From Nostoc sp. UHCC 0870 (GTDB lineage Bacteria; Cyanobacteriota; Cyanobacteriia; Cyanobacteriales; Nostocaceae), in NCBI RefSeq assembly GCF_022063185.1, contig NZ_CP091913.1, forward strand, positions 1,798,001-1,862,000: 64,000 bases of DNA, written 5' to 3'. Of the stretch, positions 43,748 to 52,124 are shown piece after piece. Each line of letters starts with the position of its first letter. The stretch's first letter is position 1. Under the pieces are notes generated by a model. The model was not told the origin of the DNA, made no database searches, and was given only the letters and a program-made list of their open reading frames with translations. Made by a program: the position numbers and the translations under genes.

Positions 43748-44635
43748 TTATGGTTTTAAATAATCCTTGGGGTTTTCTGCTACCCAACCGAGAGAAGAAC
43801 TCGAACGAATTTCAAAATGCAGATGGGATTGTTTACCCGTTGGTTGTCCGGTTGTGCCGACAGTTCCTAGTACCTGACCTTTATTGAGTTGTTGACCAAC
43901 TTTAACTTGAATACTATCAAGATGGGCATAACGGCTTTGCAGTCCACCATTATGGTTAATGATGACGAGATTACCGTAAGTACCCTGTTCTTGAGCAAAT
44001 ACTACCTTACCTGGTGCGATCGCTTCAACAGGAGTTCCCACATCTGCTAACAAATCTATGCCGCTATGGAAGAATACCTCACCTGTATTGGGGTTAATTT
44101 GCCAGCCATAGGGTAACGTCACCTCTCTCGCCTGCTGAAAAGGATAGCCAGATAGCTTAACAGAGGTAGTGAACATAGCAGTTTTAGGAGTCGCAGTAAA
44201 ACCATTAGGCGACCAGTTTACCCCAGGTACAAAGACAATTCTGGGGTCTTGTTGACAACCATTCACCTCAAAGAGTGCATCAGGACGAACTTTAAATCTT
44301 GTCGCTATTTGTCGCCAAGTTTGACCGCGAGGTACTTCTACAACTACCCCATTGAAAGGAGGAATTTGTAATTCACTACCCACAGTCGGAAGCGAACCAT
44401 CCTGAAGAGATGGATTCATACCCACAATCGTTTCAGGAACAAGATTGTAACGCTGTGCAATGCTAACCAAAGTATCACCACGAACCACCTTATGCCGCCG
44501 AAAACGAGACAAAGCCGAAATTGGGCAACCCTCAACAGCAGCACTAGCACTATTTGAGTTTGGCATTATAGCTGTTGTTAGTCCAAAAGCACTAACTAAG
44601 CCACAAAGGAGAAAAAAACGATAGGGAAAAGTCAT
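43748..44635 (-). CDS. LysM domain M23-type peptidoglycan hydrolase
   Basis: A 295-residue exported protein. Signal peptide about residues 1-32 (FFLLCGLVSAFGLTTAIM, then ASAAVEG). Two LysM-type segments follow: HKVVRGDTLVSIAQRYNLVPETIVGMNP (about 48-76) and a weaker VEVPRGQTWRQIATRFKVRPDALFEVN. The C-terminal M23/LytM domain (about 180-290) has HSGIDLLADVGTPV (H-x3-D) and SHLHFEIR (H-x-H) zinc ligands, so it looks catalytically complete. It would cut peptide cross-links in the periplasm; in filamentous cyanobacteria such enzymes also affect septa. No operon partner. Confidence 0.93.
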   Translation of the reverse strand: MTFPYRFFLLCGLVSAFGLTTAIMPNSNSASAAVEGCPISALSRFRRHKVVRGDTLVSIAQRYNLVPETIVGMNPSLQDGSLPTVGSELQIPPFNGVVVEVPRGQTWRQIATRFKVRPDALFEVNGCQQDPRIVFVPGVNWSPNGFTATPKTAMFTTSVKLSGYPFQQAREVTLPYGWQINPNTGEVFFHSGIDLLADVGTPVEAIAPGKVVFAQEQGTYGNLVIINHNGGLQSRYAHLDSIQVKVGQQLNKGQVLGTVGTTGQPTGKQSHLHFEIRSSSSLGWVAENPKDYLKP

Positions 44636-44710
44636 GGATACAAGATAAGACAGCCTTAACTTTAGATTTTAGTTTGGGAAATTGGGAATTGTATTTTTTT
44701 CCCCCTGCTT

Positions 44711-44752
44711 CCCCAGTCCCCAGTCCCCAGTCCCCAGTCCCCAATCCCCAAT
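44711..44752. repeat. Heptamer array (CCCCAGT)4 (CCCCAAT)2
   Basis: Six tandem 7-mers, complement of the GGGGACT-type array at 25995-26071. It lies just outside the right end of the TnpB element. Confidence 0.9.
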
Positions 44753-44786
44753 CCCCTTCCTCAAAAAGCTACTGAATGGTGAACTA

Positions 44787-44836
44787 CTCCTAGTTGCCTT
44801 GTCTGCGACACGCTGCGCGAACGGCTGAACTAGGAG
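44787..44836. repeat. Right-end subterminal hairpin of the TnpB element
   Basis: Arms CTCCTAGTT (44787-44795) and AACTAGGAG (44828-44836), perfect 9-bp stem with a 32-nt loop that contains the common cyanobacterial repeat GCGACACGCTGCGCG. It covers the tnpB stop (44790-44792). In related elements this 3' region encodes the guide RNA (omega or reRNA) scaffold. Confidence 0.75.
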
Positions 44837-46031
44837 CTTCTGTAATCGCGGGGGAGTGCCTGAACTTAGACTTTCGCCCAAGAACAGGACTTACCTCCCC
44901 TCCTACAGCAGAGACGGTTGAACCTTCCGCCTTGATCATTCTGATACCCTCTGCTCTAATATTTATCGCTGCGTTTCCATCCCTGTCATGATGAGTGTTG
45001 CAATGAGGACAAGTCCACTCACGGACATCCAATGACAACTCACCAAGTTGATAGAAACAATTAGAGCAGAGCTTGGAACTGGGAAACCATCTATCAATCT
45101 CAACCAACTTTCCACCCTTACGTTCTAGCTTATAGGCTAGAAAGTTGGTGAATGTTCCCCATCCCACATCAGATATTGATTTTGCCAACTTGTGATTACG
45201 AACCATGCCTTTGACATGAAGATTCTCTACTATGACAGCTTGGCTATCGCTGACTAACTTATAACTAAGTTTGTGCAGAAAATCTTGCCGCGAATTACTA
45301 ATTCGCTCGTACACCTTGGCAACAACTCTTCTATATCTATTTCTTGATTTACTTCCTTTTTGTTTACGCGCTAATTTTTTCTGTTTGCGCTTAAGATTTT
45401 TTTCATGCTTTGCAAGGTGTTTAGGATTATCATATTTAGAAACATGAACACCGTCAGTTACAACAGCGAAGTGCTTCAACCCTAAGTCAATGCCGTAAAT
45501 TTTACCCTCTGAAACAACAGGGTTTTCTCCTTCTACCTCAGTGAGTATAGATGCAAGATATTTCCCTGATGGCGTTTTACTCACAGTAACAGTCTTTATT
45601 GTCCCTTCAATCGCTCTGTGTATTTTGGCTTTGACTATCCCGATATTTCCGGGGAGCTTGACATCACCATTTACAACCAATACGTTTTGAGGATATTGAA
45701 TAGACTGTTTTCCAAACTTAGACTTGAACTTAGGAAATCCAGCACGTTTTGCAAAAAAGTTTTTGTAGGCGGTGGTTAGATTGAGTGTTGTAGCCTGTAA
45801 AACTTGACTGTAACAATCAGATAACCACACCGTATCTTCGGCTTTTTTGAGTGCAGGTAAAAATGCGTTGAGTGCTGCACGGCTAAGTCCTTTCCCCGTT
45901 TCCTTATAAGTCTCAATTGACTTATTTAGAGCGTAGTTCCACCACCAACGAGCGCAGCCAAAAGCCTGTGCTAATTGAATTTGCTGCTCAACTGACGGAT
46001 ATAAACGGACTTGCACAACCTTGTGTAACAC
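44790..46031 (-). CDS. tnpB: RNA-guided endonuclease TnpB
   Basis: A 413-residue TnpB. It has the N-terminal helix-turn-helix (ARWWWNYALNKSIETYKETGKG) and OrfB core. The RuvC-like site is intact: Asp in YGIDLGLKHFAVV (near 181), Glu in VIVENLHVKGM (near 266), and Asp in HDRDGNAAINI (near 350). Between the last two is a four-Cys zinc ribbon (CSNCFYQLGELSLDVREWTCPHC). Such proteins use an RNA from the element's right end to cut DNA next to a target motif. All catalytic residues are present, so the nuclease could be active. The final dozen residues lie in the terminal hairpin. Confidence 0.93.
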   Translation of the reverse strand: MLHKVVQVRLYPSVEQQIQLAQAFGCARWWWNYALNKSIETYKETGKGLSRAALNAFLPALKKAEDTVWLSDCYSQVLQATTLNLTTAYKNFFAKRAGFPKFKSKFGKQSIQYPQNVLVVNGDVKLPGNIGIVKAKIHRAIEGTIKTVTVSKTPSGKYLASILTEVEGENPVVSEGKIYGIDLGLKHFAVVTDGVHVSKYDNPKHLAKHEKNLKRKQKKLARKQKGSKSRNRYRRVVAKVYERISNSRQDFLHKLSYKLVSDSQAVIVENLHVKGMVRNHKLAKSISDVGWGTFTNFLAYKLERKGGKLVEIDRWFPSSKLCSNCFYQLGELSLDVREWTCPHCNTHHDRDGNAAINIRAEGIRMIKAEGSTVSAVGGEVSPVLGRKSKFRHSPAITEAPSSAVRAACRRQGN

Positions 46032-46118
46032 TCAACATCACCTCCTTGATATCTGTACTCTACCATAAATGTGTATTGTGGTAAAATACTCAAATAAAAT
46101 AATTGGGGATTCGTCATA

Positions 46119-46163
46119 CATCTGGAATTTGTTTTTGCATAAGCAAAAAATCAATTCCAGATG
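46119..46163. repeat. Long hairpin upstream of tnpB
   Basis: CATCTGGAATT (46119-46129) pairs with AATTCCAGATG (46153-46163), with an inner TTTTTGC/GCAAAAA stem. It lies in the leader of tnpB and may be an additional subterminal structure of the transposon or a transcript-control element. Confidence 0.75.
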
Positions 46164-46208
46164 CAATCCTCACTTCGTGACGCTCCGCGAACATCCCCCG
46201 CTCCCTAT

Positions 46209-46238
46209 CCCCACCTTATGAGTACATTGAAGGTGGGG
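46209..46238. repeat. Left-end subterminal hairpin of the TnpB element
   Basis: CCCCACCTT (46209-46217) and AAGGTGGGG (46230-46238), perfect 9-bp stem with a 12-nt loop, typical in size for the hairpin that a Y1 transposase binds. It is about 180 bp upstream of the tnpB start. Confidence 0.75.
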
Positions 46239-46334
46239 ACTTCCGCGACACGTTAAATTTATCTGTCCACTTCCTGGTGAATTGACTAAACTTATAAATT
46301 AGCAACTGCATTGCTGTCCTTCAGCGAAGTCATT

Positions 46335-47543
46335 ATGAATTTATCTTTAAAGCAACTAGCCGCTTACTTGTCTTTATTGGCGATTGGCAGTGGGGCAGGT
46401 TTTTTAGGCAGTCGCTATCTTGTACCACAAAATCGCTCGTTTCAACAAATCAAAAATGTCACAGTGGCTTTACCTTCAGAATCTGTGACACCTAACCCTG
46501 TGAGTAGCTCTCCAGTGGCTATTGGTGGTGATAATGTCAATTTTATTGCTAATGCAGTACAAAAAGTAGGCCCCGCAGTTGTCAGGATTAATGCTACTCG
46601 CAAAGTACCCAATCCTATTTCTAATGCTTTAAACAATCCTTTATTACGGCGGTTCTTTGGCGAGGATGAACAGCCAATTCCCTCAGAACGGATTGAACGT
46701 GGTACTGGTTCGGGGTTTATTTTAAGTGAAAAAGGGGAATTGCTAACTAATGCTCATGTGGTGGCTGACACAGATACAGTAGTCGTCACTCTCAAGGATG
46801 GCCGGACTTTTGAAGGCAAAGTAGTGGGAGTCGATGATATCACAGATGTAGCTGTCGTCAAGATTCCTGGAGATAACCTACCGACAGTGAAATTGGGAAA
46901 TTCACAAAATTTAATTCCCGGACAGTGGGCGATCGCGATCGGTAATCCTTTAGGTTTAGATAATACGGTTACTATCGGCATTATTAGTGCCACAGACCGC
47001 ACCAGCGCACAGGTTGGTGTCCCCGATAAAAGAGTTAGTTTTATCCAAACCGATGCTGCCATTAACCCTGGTAACTCCGGGGGGCCTTTATTGAATGCCC
47101 AAGGCGAAGTAATTGGCGTTAATACCGCTATCCGTGCTGATGCTCAAGGATTAGGGTTTGCTATCCCCATTGAAACTGCTGCCCGTATTGCTAACGAACT
47201 TTTTACCAAAGGGCGCGTACAACATCCCTTTTTGGGGATTGAAATGACAGATTTATCTCCCAGCAAAAAGCAACAAATCAATCAAGAAAATAAGCTGAAT
47301 ATTCAACAAAAAACTGGCGTTGTGATTAAAGGTGTGCGACCTGATTCACCAGCTAAAGAGGCAGGACTACTCCCTGGCGATATAATTCAAAAGATTAACA
47401 ATAAACCAGTAAAAACATCAGCACAAGTTCAGAAGCAGGTTGAGTCTAGCACTGTGGGAGATATTCTAGTCATAGAAGTTAACCGCATTGGGAAAATTAT
47501 CACTGTGCCAGTGCAGTCTGGAGTTTATCCCGCCAAAAAGTAG
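46335..47543 (+). CDS. HtrA/HhoA-type serine protease with PDZ domain
   Basis: A 402-residue exported or membrane-anchored protease from the ATG at 46335; a TTG 24 bp upstream is unlikely. Residues 8-30 form a membrane segment or signal anchor. The trypsin-like domain has His in NAHVVAD (about 141), Asp in ITDVAVVKI (about 171) and Ser in NPGNSGGPLLN (about 247), all intact. One C-terminal PDZ domain covers about 300-395 (IKGVRPDSPAKEAGLLPGDIIQKI). It degrades misfolded proteins in the periplasm or thylakoid lumen. Cyanobacteria carry HtrA, HhoA and HhoB; I cannot decide which it is. Confidence 0.92.
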   Translation: MNLSLKQLAAYLSLLAIGSGAGFLGSRYLVPQNRSFQQIKNVTVALPSESVTPNPVSSSPVAIGGDNVNFIANAVQKVGPAVVRINATRKVPNPISNALNNPLLRRFFGEDEQPIPSERIERGTGSGFILSEKGELLTNAHVVADTDTVVVTLKDGRTFEGKVVGVDDITDVAVVKIPGDNLPTVKLGNSQNLIPGQWAIAIGNPLGLDNTVTIGIISATDRTSAQVGVPDKRVSFIQTDAAINPGNSGGPLLNAQGEVIGVNTAIRADAQGLGFAIPIETAARIANELFTKGRVQHPFLGIEMTDLSPSKKQQINQENKLNIQQKTGVVIKGVRPDSPAKEAGLLPGDIIQKINNKPVKTSAQVQKQVESSTVGDILVIEVNRIGKIITVPVQSGVYPAKK

Positions 47544-47630
47544 TCATTAGTGATAGCGTACCCATTTTGGACTATTGACTGTCGTCACTGAGGCTGCGCC
47601 AACGCGAAGCGTCCCGCAGGGAAGTGTTGA

Positions 47631-47978
47631 CTATTGACCATTAGACAAATGATCTAACTGCATCCTTTGTTCCATTTGGCGGAGAAAATAACCGGTCATC
47701 ATAGCCGATGCTAGGATTCCGGCGAGGTTTTCTTTGTCGGTGGTAATTTGGACATTGAAACTTTCTGCGGGGAGCATTCCCACTAACCCTTGCACGTTCT
47801 GGGAAATAATTTGTTTTATTTCCGGGCTGACGGACTGAGCAATACGGGCTAGAACTTCTGGAGACTGATGTTGGAGATATTTAAGTAACTGATTGGGGTT
47901 TTCCCCAAAGTTGTCAGAAAGCAGTTGGTTGGGGTGTTCCTCGGAGTTATCGTTCAAAAAGTCAGGATCAAACACCAT
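47631..47978 (-). CDS. DUF760 family protein
   Basis: A 115-residue protein of the DUF760 family of cyanobacteria and plastids, known to me by the shape LLKYLQHQSPEVLARIAQSVSPEIKQIISQNVQGLVGMLP followed by FNVQITTDKENLAGILASAMMTGYFLRQMEQRM. The ATG at 47978 gives MVFDPDFLND; a TTG six bases upstream is less likely. It is soluble, with an N-terminal direct peptide duplication (NPNQLL/HPNQLL). Plant DUF760 proteins bind chloroplast proteases and targets, but the cyanobacterial role is not settled. Confidence 0.82.
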   Translation of the reverse strand: MVFDPDFLNDNSEEHPNQLLSDNFGENPNQLLKYLQHQSPEVLARIAQSVSPEIKQIISQNVQGLVGMLPAESFNVQITTDKENLAGILASAMMTGYFLRQMEQRMQLDHLSNGQ

Positions 47979-48107
47979 TGGCAATTTTTTTTAGCTTAGT
48001 TGCTAATTCTACTCTAAACCATAGTACAAGGGTAGTGGGTAATTGGGGATTGGGCATTGGATTTTCCCCTACACCCCTACACCCTTACACCCCCACACCC
48101 CTAATCT

Positions 48108-48635
48108 CTATTCCCCTGTTTCTAGTTCTAGTTCTAGTTGTTGTTCTTTCTCATTTTGGGCAAGAATTTGGGGGAGTTGTTCAATTTGGAAATATTGATG
48201 AAATTTTGGGGTTACTTGTAGCGAATAGGAACGGGATTCGTTATCTCGGCGTTTGCGAATAAAACCTAGTTCGACTAGTTCGGGAACGTGTTGATATACT
48301 CCTGAGCCGCGTAGGTTGATTAAATCGCTTTGGAGGATAGGACTATTAAGAGCGATCGCCGCTAGGGTTCGCAATGCCCCTAGTCCTAATTCTACGGGAA
48401 TCAGCGTTTGTACTAATTCATGGAAGTCAGGCCTTAGTTGCAAGCTGTAACCAGCCGGCGTTTCTACAACTTCCAAAGCACCCTCTCGGTGGGCGTAGTT
48501 GTCCATTAGTTCAATTATGCCTTCCTCGACCGTCGCGCGATCGCAGGCGGCATACTCGGCGATTTCACCGAGTGATAAAGGCTTACCCTTCAAATAGAGA
48601 ATCGCTTCTATCTTAGTCGCTGTGGCTGTATTCAT
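48108..48635 (-). CDS. scpB: Segregation and condensation protein B (ScpB)
   Basis: A 175-residue protein with the ScpB twin winged-helix: ATKIEAILYLKGKPLSLGEIAEY (about 6-28), then LVQTLIPVELGLGALRTLAAIALNSPILQSDLINLRGSGVYQHVPELVELGFIRKRR, which is the diagnostic second half. The acidic C-terminus (ELELETGE) runs into CTAGTT repeats. With ScpA it forms the kleisin complex that binds SMC and helps chromosome segregation. scpA is not in the window. Confidence 0.93.
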   Translation of the reverse strand: MNTATATKIEAILYLKGKPLSLGEIAEYAACDRATVEEGIIELMDNYAHREGALEVVETPAGYSLQLRPDFHELVQTLIPVELGLGALRTLAAIALNSPILQSDLINLRGSGVYQHVPELVELGFIRKRRDNESRSYSLQVTPKFHQYFQIEQLPQILAQNEKEQQLELELETGE

Positions 48636-48846
48636 TTATTCCAGAGTCAAGAGTCATTAGTCATTAGTCAATAGTCATTAGTTGTTAGTAATTGACTATT
48701 GACTTTAAGCTGCTTTATTTTTTTTCAGGCTGAAAGATTTATGTTTGAGAAATGTGTGGGATTATACCTCTTTTATTATTTTAAGTCAATATTAAAACCC
48801 CACAACTGATGGAAATTCACGCCTCATAAGAATGCTTTTTCCCTAC

Positions 48847-49539
48847 TCAGTGCCTACTACTGAGGATAAATTCTGCGATCGCTAAGTCTTGGGGAGTTGT
48901 CACTTTCAAATTTGTCTCTTCTCCTTCCACAATTTGCACTGCGATGCCGCATTTTTCAAACAAAGCTGCATCGTCGGTGACTTCCCAACCTTGACTAACG
49001 CCTTCAGCGTGGCACTGTTTTAACAGTTTGACATTAAATCCTTGGGGTGTCTGTGCTGCCCAAAGATGACTACGGTCGGGTGTACTTTGAATTATGCCAT
49101 TTCCATCCACGACTTTGATTGTGTCTTTCACTGGTACAGCCGCAATTAAGCCCGAACATCGACGAATAGCTTGGGCGCAGGCGTTCAGTAAATCTGGTGT
49201 TGCTAAACATCTAGCCCCATCGTGAATTAAAACTTGTTCTGCCTCCTGTGGTAGTGCCTGTAAGCCGTTATACACCGATTCTTGACGGGTAGAACCGCCG
49301 ATAATTAACTCCACTGGTTTAGTTAGCTTTAAGTTGGCGAGAATTTCCTTAAATTCTGGCCAGTCAGTGGGTTGAGAAATAATCCCAATCCAAGTTATTT
49401 CGCTGGCTGCTTGTGCAGCTAGGAGAGTCCAAGCCAGAATAGATTGCGATCGCACCTCCAAAAGGAGTTTATTCCGTTGACCTCCCATCCTTTTGCCGAC
49501 ACCTGCGGCTGGAATTAGTAAATACACAGCATTCCTCAA
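48847..49539 (-). CDS. ispD: 2-C-methyl-D-erythritol 4-phosphate cytidylyltransferase
   Basis: A 230-residue enzyme of the MEP isoprenoid pathway. It couples CTP with 2-C-methylerythritol 4-phosphate. Motifs are YLLIPAAGVGKRMGGQRNKLLLE (nucleotide-binding loop), VLIHDGARCLATPDL, AAVPVKDTIKVV, and RSHLWAAQTPQGFNVKLL. The start codon is uncertain: TTG at 49539 or GTG at 49527, which would begin at the conserved strand; ATG is absent near it. The 3' end is close to the scpB region. Isoprenoid products feed carotenoid and chlorophyll phytyl synthesis. Confidence 0.95.
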   Translation of the reverse strand: MRNAVYLLIPAAGVGKRMGGQRNKLLLEVRSQSILAWTLLAAQAASEITWIGIISQPTDWPEFKEILANLKLTKPVELIIGGSTRQESVYNGLQALPQEAEQVLIHDGARCLATPDLLNACAQAIRRCSGLIAAVPVKDTIKVVDGNGIIQSTPDRSHLWAAQTPQGFNVKLLKQCHAEGVSQGWEVTDDAALFEKCGIAVQIVEGEETNLKVTTPQDLAIAEFILSSRH

Positions 49540-49704
49540 ACTTAATATTGGGGATTGGGGACTGGGGATTGGCGACTGAAACCCAATCTAAAATCCAAAA
49601 TTTAAAATCGAAAATTGAATTACCCAATTCCCAATTCCCAATTCCTAATCGTTAACACCTAATATTCACCTAAAATAAGGAGCGAGTAAGCGTCAATAAT
49701 TATT

Positions 49705-50661
49705 ATGCGAGTAGTAGCCCTTGTACCTGGTGGAATTGGCGATCAAATTCTCTTCTTTCCGACTCTAGACGATTTGAAGAGATGTTATCCAAACGCACAA
49801 CTAGATGTCGTTACCGAACCCCGGTCAAAGGCTGCCTACCGGGTGAGTAAGTCAGTCAATGATGTACTGGTTTTCGATTACAAAGACCGTAATAGCCTGG
49901 CAGATTGGGGCAACCTCGTAGGCACAATTCGCGATCGCGAGTATGATGCAGCCATTACCGTTGGTCAAAGTTGGTTAGTGGGTCTTTTCCTCTGGTTAAC
50001 CGGAATTCCCACACGCATTGGCTACCAAGGTAAAGGCTCTGGATTTCTCACCAAAACTGTACCGTTTAACGCATCCCAGTATGTAGCAACAACTTACCAT
50101 GACTTGCTGCAACCATTAGGTATTAGCACCACTAACCCAGAGTTAGTAGTAAATGTGCCTAAACCTGATATTGAGTGGGCGCAAACAGAACAAAAACGCC
50201 TAGGAGTAAATGAAACAAGTTATGTATTGATTTATGGCGGTGCTAGCTGGGTATCCAAACCCCAGGCGTTGGATCTTTACCCGCTAGATAAATGGCAAGA
50301 AATCATTCAAGACTTTCAAACTAAACAGCCAGATTTACCTATAGTAGTCATTCAAGGAGCGAATGATGAAGCATTAGTGCGATCGCTCCGAGATTTATGT
50401 CCCAATATTAAGGTGACTACCCCTGAAGATATCGGCAAGTTAGCAGCAATGATCGCTGGAGCTAGCTTGATGTTAACTACTGATAGTGTGCCATTACAAC
50501 TCAGTGTAGCAGTACAGACTTACACCATTGGTCTGTTTGGTTCTACAGAGCCAAGCAAATTGTTACCAAACAGCGACAAGTTTCTGGGTATCAAATCTCC
50601 TACCGCAACAGTGGCAGATATTTCTCCCAAAACAATTTTACAAAAAGTCTGGGGAGGGTAA
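49705..50661 (+). CDS. Glycosyltransferase family 9 (heptosyltransferase-like)
   Basis: A 318-residue GT-B protein. N-terminal MRVVALVPGGIGDQILFFPTLDDLKR is the GT9 hallmark (G-x-G/I-G-D-x-L-x-x-P), and the C-terminal domain has YGGASWVSKP, DLPIVVIQGANDEALV, and LMLTTDSVPLQLSVAVQTYTIGLFGSTEPSKLLP (T-D-S-x-x-x-H motif with the His replaced by Gln). It resembles ADP-heptose:LPS heptosyltransferases, but cyanobacteria lack heptose LPS in general, so the donor is unknown. It stands alone between ispD and a repeat-rich gap. Confidence 0.88.
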   Translation: MRVVALVPGGIGDQILFFPTLDDLKRCYPNAQLDVVTEPRSKAAYRVSKSVNDVLVFDYKDRNSLADWGNLVGTIRDREYDAAITVGQSWLVGLFLWLTGIPTRIGYQGKGSGFLTKTVPFNASQYVATTYHDLLQPLGISTTNPELVVNVPKPDIEWAQTEQKRLGVNETSYVLIYGGASWVSKPQALDLYPLDKWQEIIQDFQTKQPDLPIVVIQGANDEALVRSLRDLCPNIKVTTPEDIGKLAAMIAGASLMLTTDSVPLQLSVAVQTYTIGLFGSTEPSKLLPNSDKFLGIKSPTATVADISPKTILQKVWGG

Positions 50662-50666
50662 AAAGT

Positions 50667-50816
50667 GAGTGCTGAGTGCTGAGTGCTGAGTGCTGTTAGC
50701 GGTAGCGCGGCGTTTAGCCGGTGCTGAGTAATGAGTAATGAGTTAGGAGTTAGGAGTTAGGAGTTAGGAGTTAGGAGTGCTGTTAGCGGTAGCGCGGCGT
50801 TTAGCCGATGCTGAGT
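50667..50816. repeat. Nested repeats (GAGTGCT units, AGTTAGG units, and a 32-bp palindromic module twice)
   Basis: GTGCTGA heptamers (about 50667-50692), then a module GCTGTTAGCGGTAGCGCGG...TTAGCCG, then AGTTAGG heptamers (five, about 50741-50777), then the module again. Similar module sequence is near 42518-42552. No gene. It looks like an insertion of STRR arrays into an older dispersed repeat. Confidence 0.8.
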
Positions 50817-50870
50817 AGTTAGTTATGAGTAGGGGACAAGGAAGACAACGGAAAAGAAATGTTTTCCAGT

Positions 50871-50905
50871 CCCCAATCCCCAGTCCCCAGTCCCCAGTCC
50901 CCAGT
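50871..50905. repeat. Heptamer array CCCCAAT (CCCCAGT)4
   Basis: One CCCCAAT and four CCCCAGT units, directly before the stop of the CRR6 gene at 50909. Same family as 44711-44752. Confidence 0.9.
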
Positions 50906-50908
50906 CCC

Positions 50909-51406
50909 TCAAAATAGTGCAAAAAAGGCATCATCTAATTCGTAACCTAGCATTTGCGCCATAGATTTAATCCTCGCTTGCCAGGGAATGTCTTGTTGTT
51001 TCAACCAGTCACTCAAAAGAAAAACCTTGTGCATCAAAAAGATTTCTAGAGCTTCGGGATTATACTGAATACCTTCTTTTGCACTAAATTGATGCGGTAC
51101 AAGCATAGCAGTATAACGAGCCAGTTCTCCGGCTTTCCAATCTAATAAAAATGGCAACCAGGGATATTTGGCATCTAACCGTACAAACCACAGGCGTAAT
51201 TCAGGGATTTCTGACAGTTCGCGAGGATCTCCTGGTTCTAGGGGATAGTTGATATCAAACTGCAACTGCTGTTCATAGTTAGCGTAGACGCTTTGTGTTT
51301 TGTCTTGGGTTGCTCCTTCTTGTAGCAGTTGATTAATTACCGTATCGATGGGGGATAAATCCAGGTTGTTAACAGAATCGGTATTGAGTGCGATCGTGAT
51401 TGTCAT
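50909..51406 (-). CDS. CRR6 family NdhI maturation factor
   Basis: A 165-residue protein from the ATG at 51406 (MTITIALNTDSVNNLDLS). It shows PLEPGDPRELSEIPELRLWFVRLDAKYPWLPFLLDWKAGELARYTAMLVPHQFS, characteristic of CRR6 from plants and cyanobacteria. CRR6 binds and matures the NdhI iron-sulphur subunit of the photosynthetic NDH-1 complex, in chloroplast stroma or cyanobacterial cytoplasm. The frame is open 22 codons upstream but those residues look non-conserved. Its presence is another sign of an oxygenic phototroph. Confidence 0.9.
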   Translation of the reverse strand: MTITIALNTDSVNNLDLSPIDTVINQLLQEGATQDKTQSVYANYEQQLQFDINYPLEPGDPRELSEIPELRLWFVRLDAKYPWLPFLLDWKAGELARYTAMLVPHQFSAKEGIQYNPEALEIFLMHKVFLLSDWLKQQDIPWQARIKSMAQMLGYELDDAFFALF

Positions 51407-51611
51407 AGACTCAACAGCTACTTTTTGTACAGAGTGGTAGACTTGACAATTCACAGTACCAGCTTTCTGCAATTGCCGCTATATTCAATAATTACATTAG
51501 CGTAGCGGTGCATAGCCTATTACCAACCAATTTTACTGGTACAGTCGCCAATATCCGTTGGCTTTGCCATAATTAATGATCTAATCAGTAATTATCTATG
51601 GCTGCTTGCTA

Positions 51612-51812
51612 ATGACAGACAACCAAGTCAAAATTCACCTGCTCGTTGGTATCCAGGGTTTGACGTTGTTGGTTTTCTATACAGAAGACTGTTGGCAGTT
51701 TCGAGTTTTAACCGTGGACGGTGCTGTTTTTGGACAAGGAAAAGTCTATTACAGTAGCCACGCCGCAGAAAAATATGGATGGGAATGGATTCATCAAAAT
51801 TTTCAGGAATGA
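51612..51812 (+). CDS. Small hypothetical protein, 66 residues
   Basis: MTDNQVKIHLLVGIQGLTLLVFYTEDCW onward, a small protein without recognised family. It appears to be a five-strand compact fold, ending YGWEWIHQNFQE with two Trp. No signal peptide; the hydrophobic part is too short and mixed for a membrane helix. It lies upstream of hicA on the same strand with an 84-bp gap. May be a conserved cyanobacterial small protein, but I cannot name it. Confidence 0.55.
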   Translation: MTDNQVKIHLLVGIQGLTLLVFYTEDCWQFRVLTVDGAVFGQGKVYYSSHAAEKYGWEWIHQNFQE

Positions 51813-51896
51813 ATGCTTTTTCTGATCAAACAGGGTGCGATCGCCTAATTTATATACTTTATTTTGGTTGAAATTGAAGTTAATCTGCTGTGGATA

Positions 51897-52124
51897 ATGC
51901 CTAAGAAAATTAGAGAGTTAAAACAATGGCTACGTCAAGTAGGTTTTACTGAACTCCCAGGAAAAGGAAGCCACTCTAACTGGATACATCCCTTATATGC
52001 TGGAAAACTAACCGTATCAGGTAAAGATGGTGCAGACGCTAAACTATACCAGGAAAAGGATGTAAAACAAGCTATAAAAGAGGTAGAGGAGAAACAAGGG
52101 CAGGAGAAGCAGGAATATGAGTAA
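51897..52124 (+). CDS. hicA: HicA toxin (mRNA interferase)
   Basis: A 75-residue HicA from the ATG at 51897 (MPKKIRELKQWLRQVGF). The dsRBD-like fold has the family motif FTELPGKGSHSNWIHP with the catalytic His near residue 27, and LTVSGKDGADAKLYQEKDVKQAI. HicA cleaves mRNA, and it is controlled by HicB. It overlaps hicB by 8 bp. The reading frame continues upstream for 11 codons but lacks family similarity. A GCGATCGC site lies close by. Confidence 0.93.
   Translation: MPKKIRELKQWLRQVGFTELPGKGSHSNWIHPLYAGKLTVSGKDGADAKLYQEKDVKQAIKEVEEKQGQEKQEYE

Larger units (their letters stand above)
44781..46240 (-). mobile_element. IS200/IS605-type element with tnpB only (IS1341-like)
   Basis: The element has a TnpB gene and no tnpA. 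Putative terminal hairpins flank it: left-end stem CCCCACCTT...AAGGTGGGG at 46209-46238 and right-end stem CTCCTAGTT...AACTAGGAG at 44787-44836, which overlaps the last codons of tnpB. A third hairpin is at 46119-46163. Ends are estimated from these hairpins only. With no tnpA, movement needs a Y1 transposase elsewhere. Confidence 0.7.

Noticed and set aside
44669..44881. Open frame across the TnpB right end
   Set aside because: Made of the CCCCAGT array and the terminal hairpin; opposite-phase shadow of tnpB.
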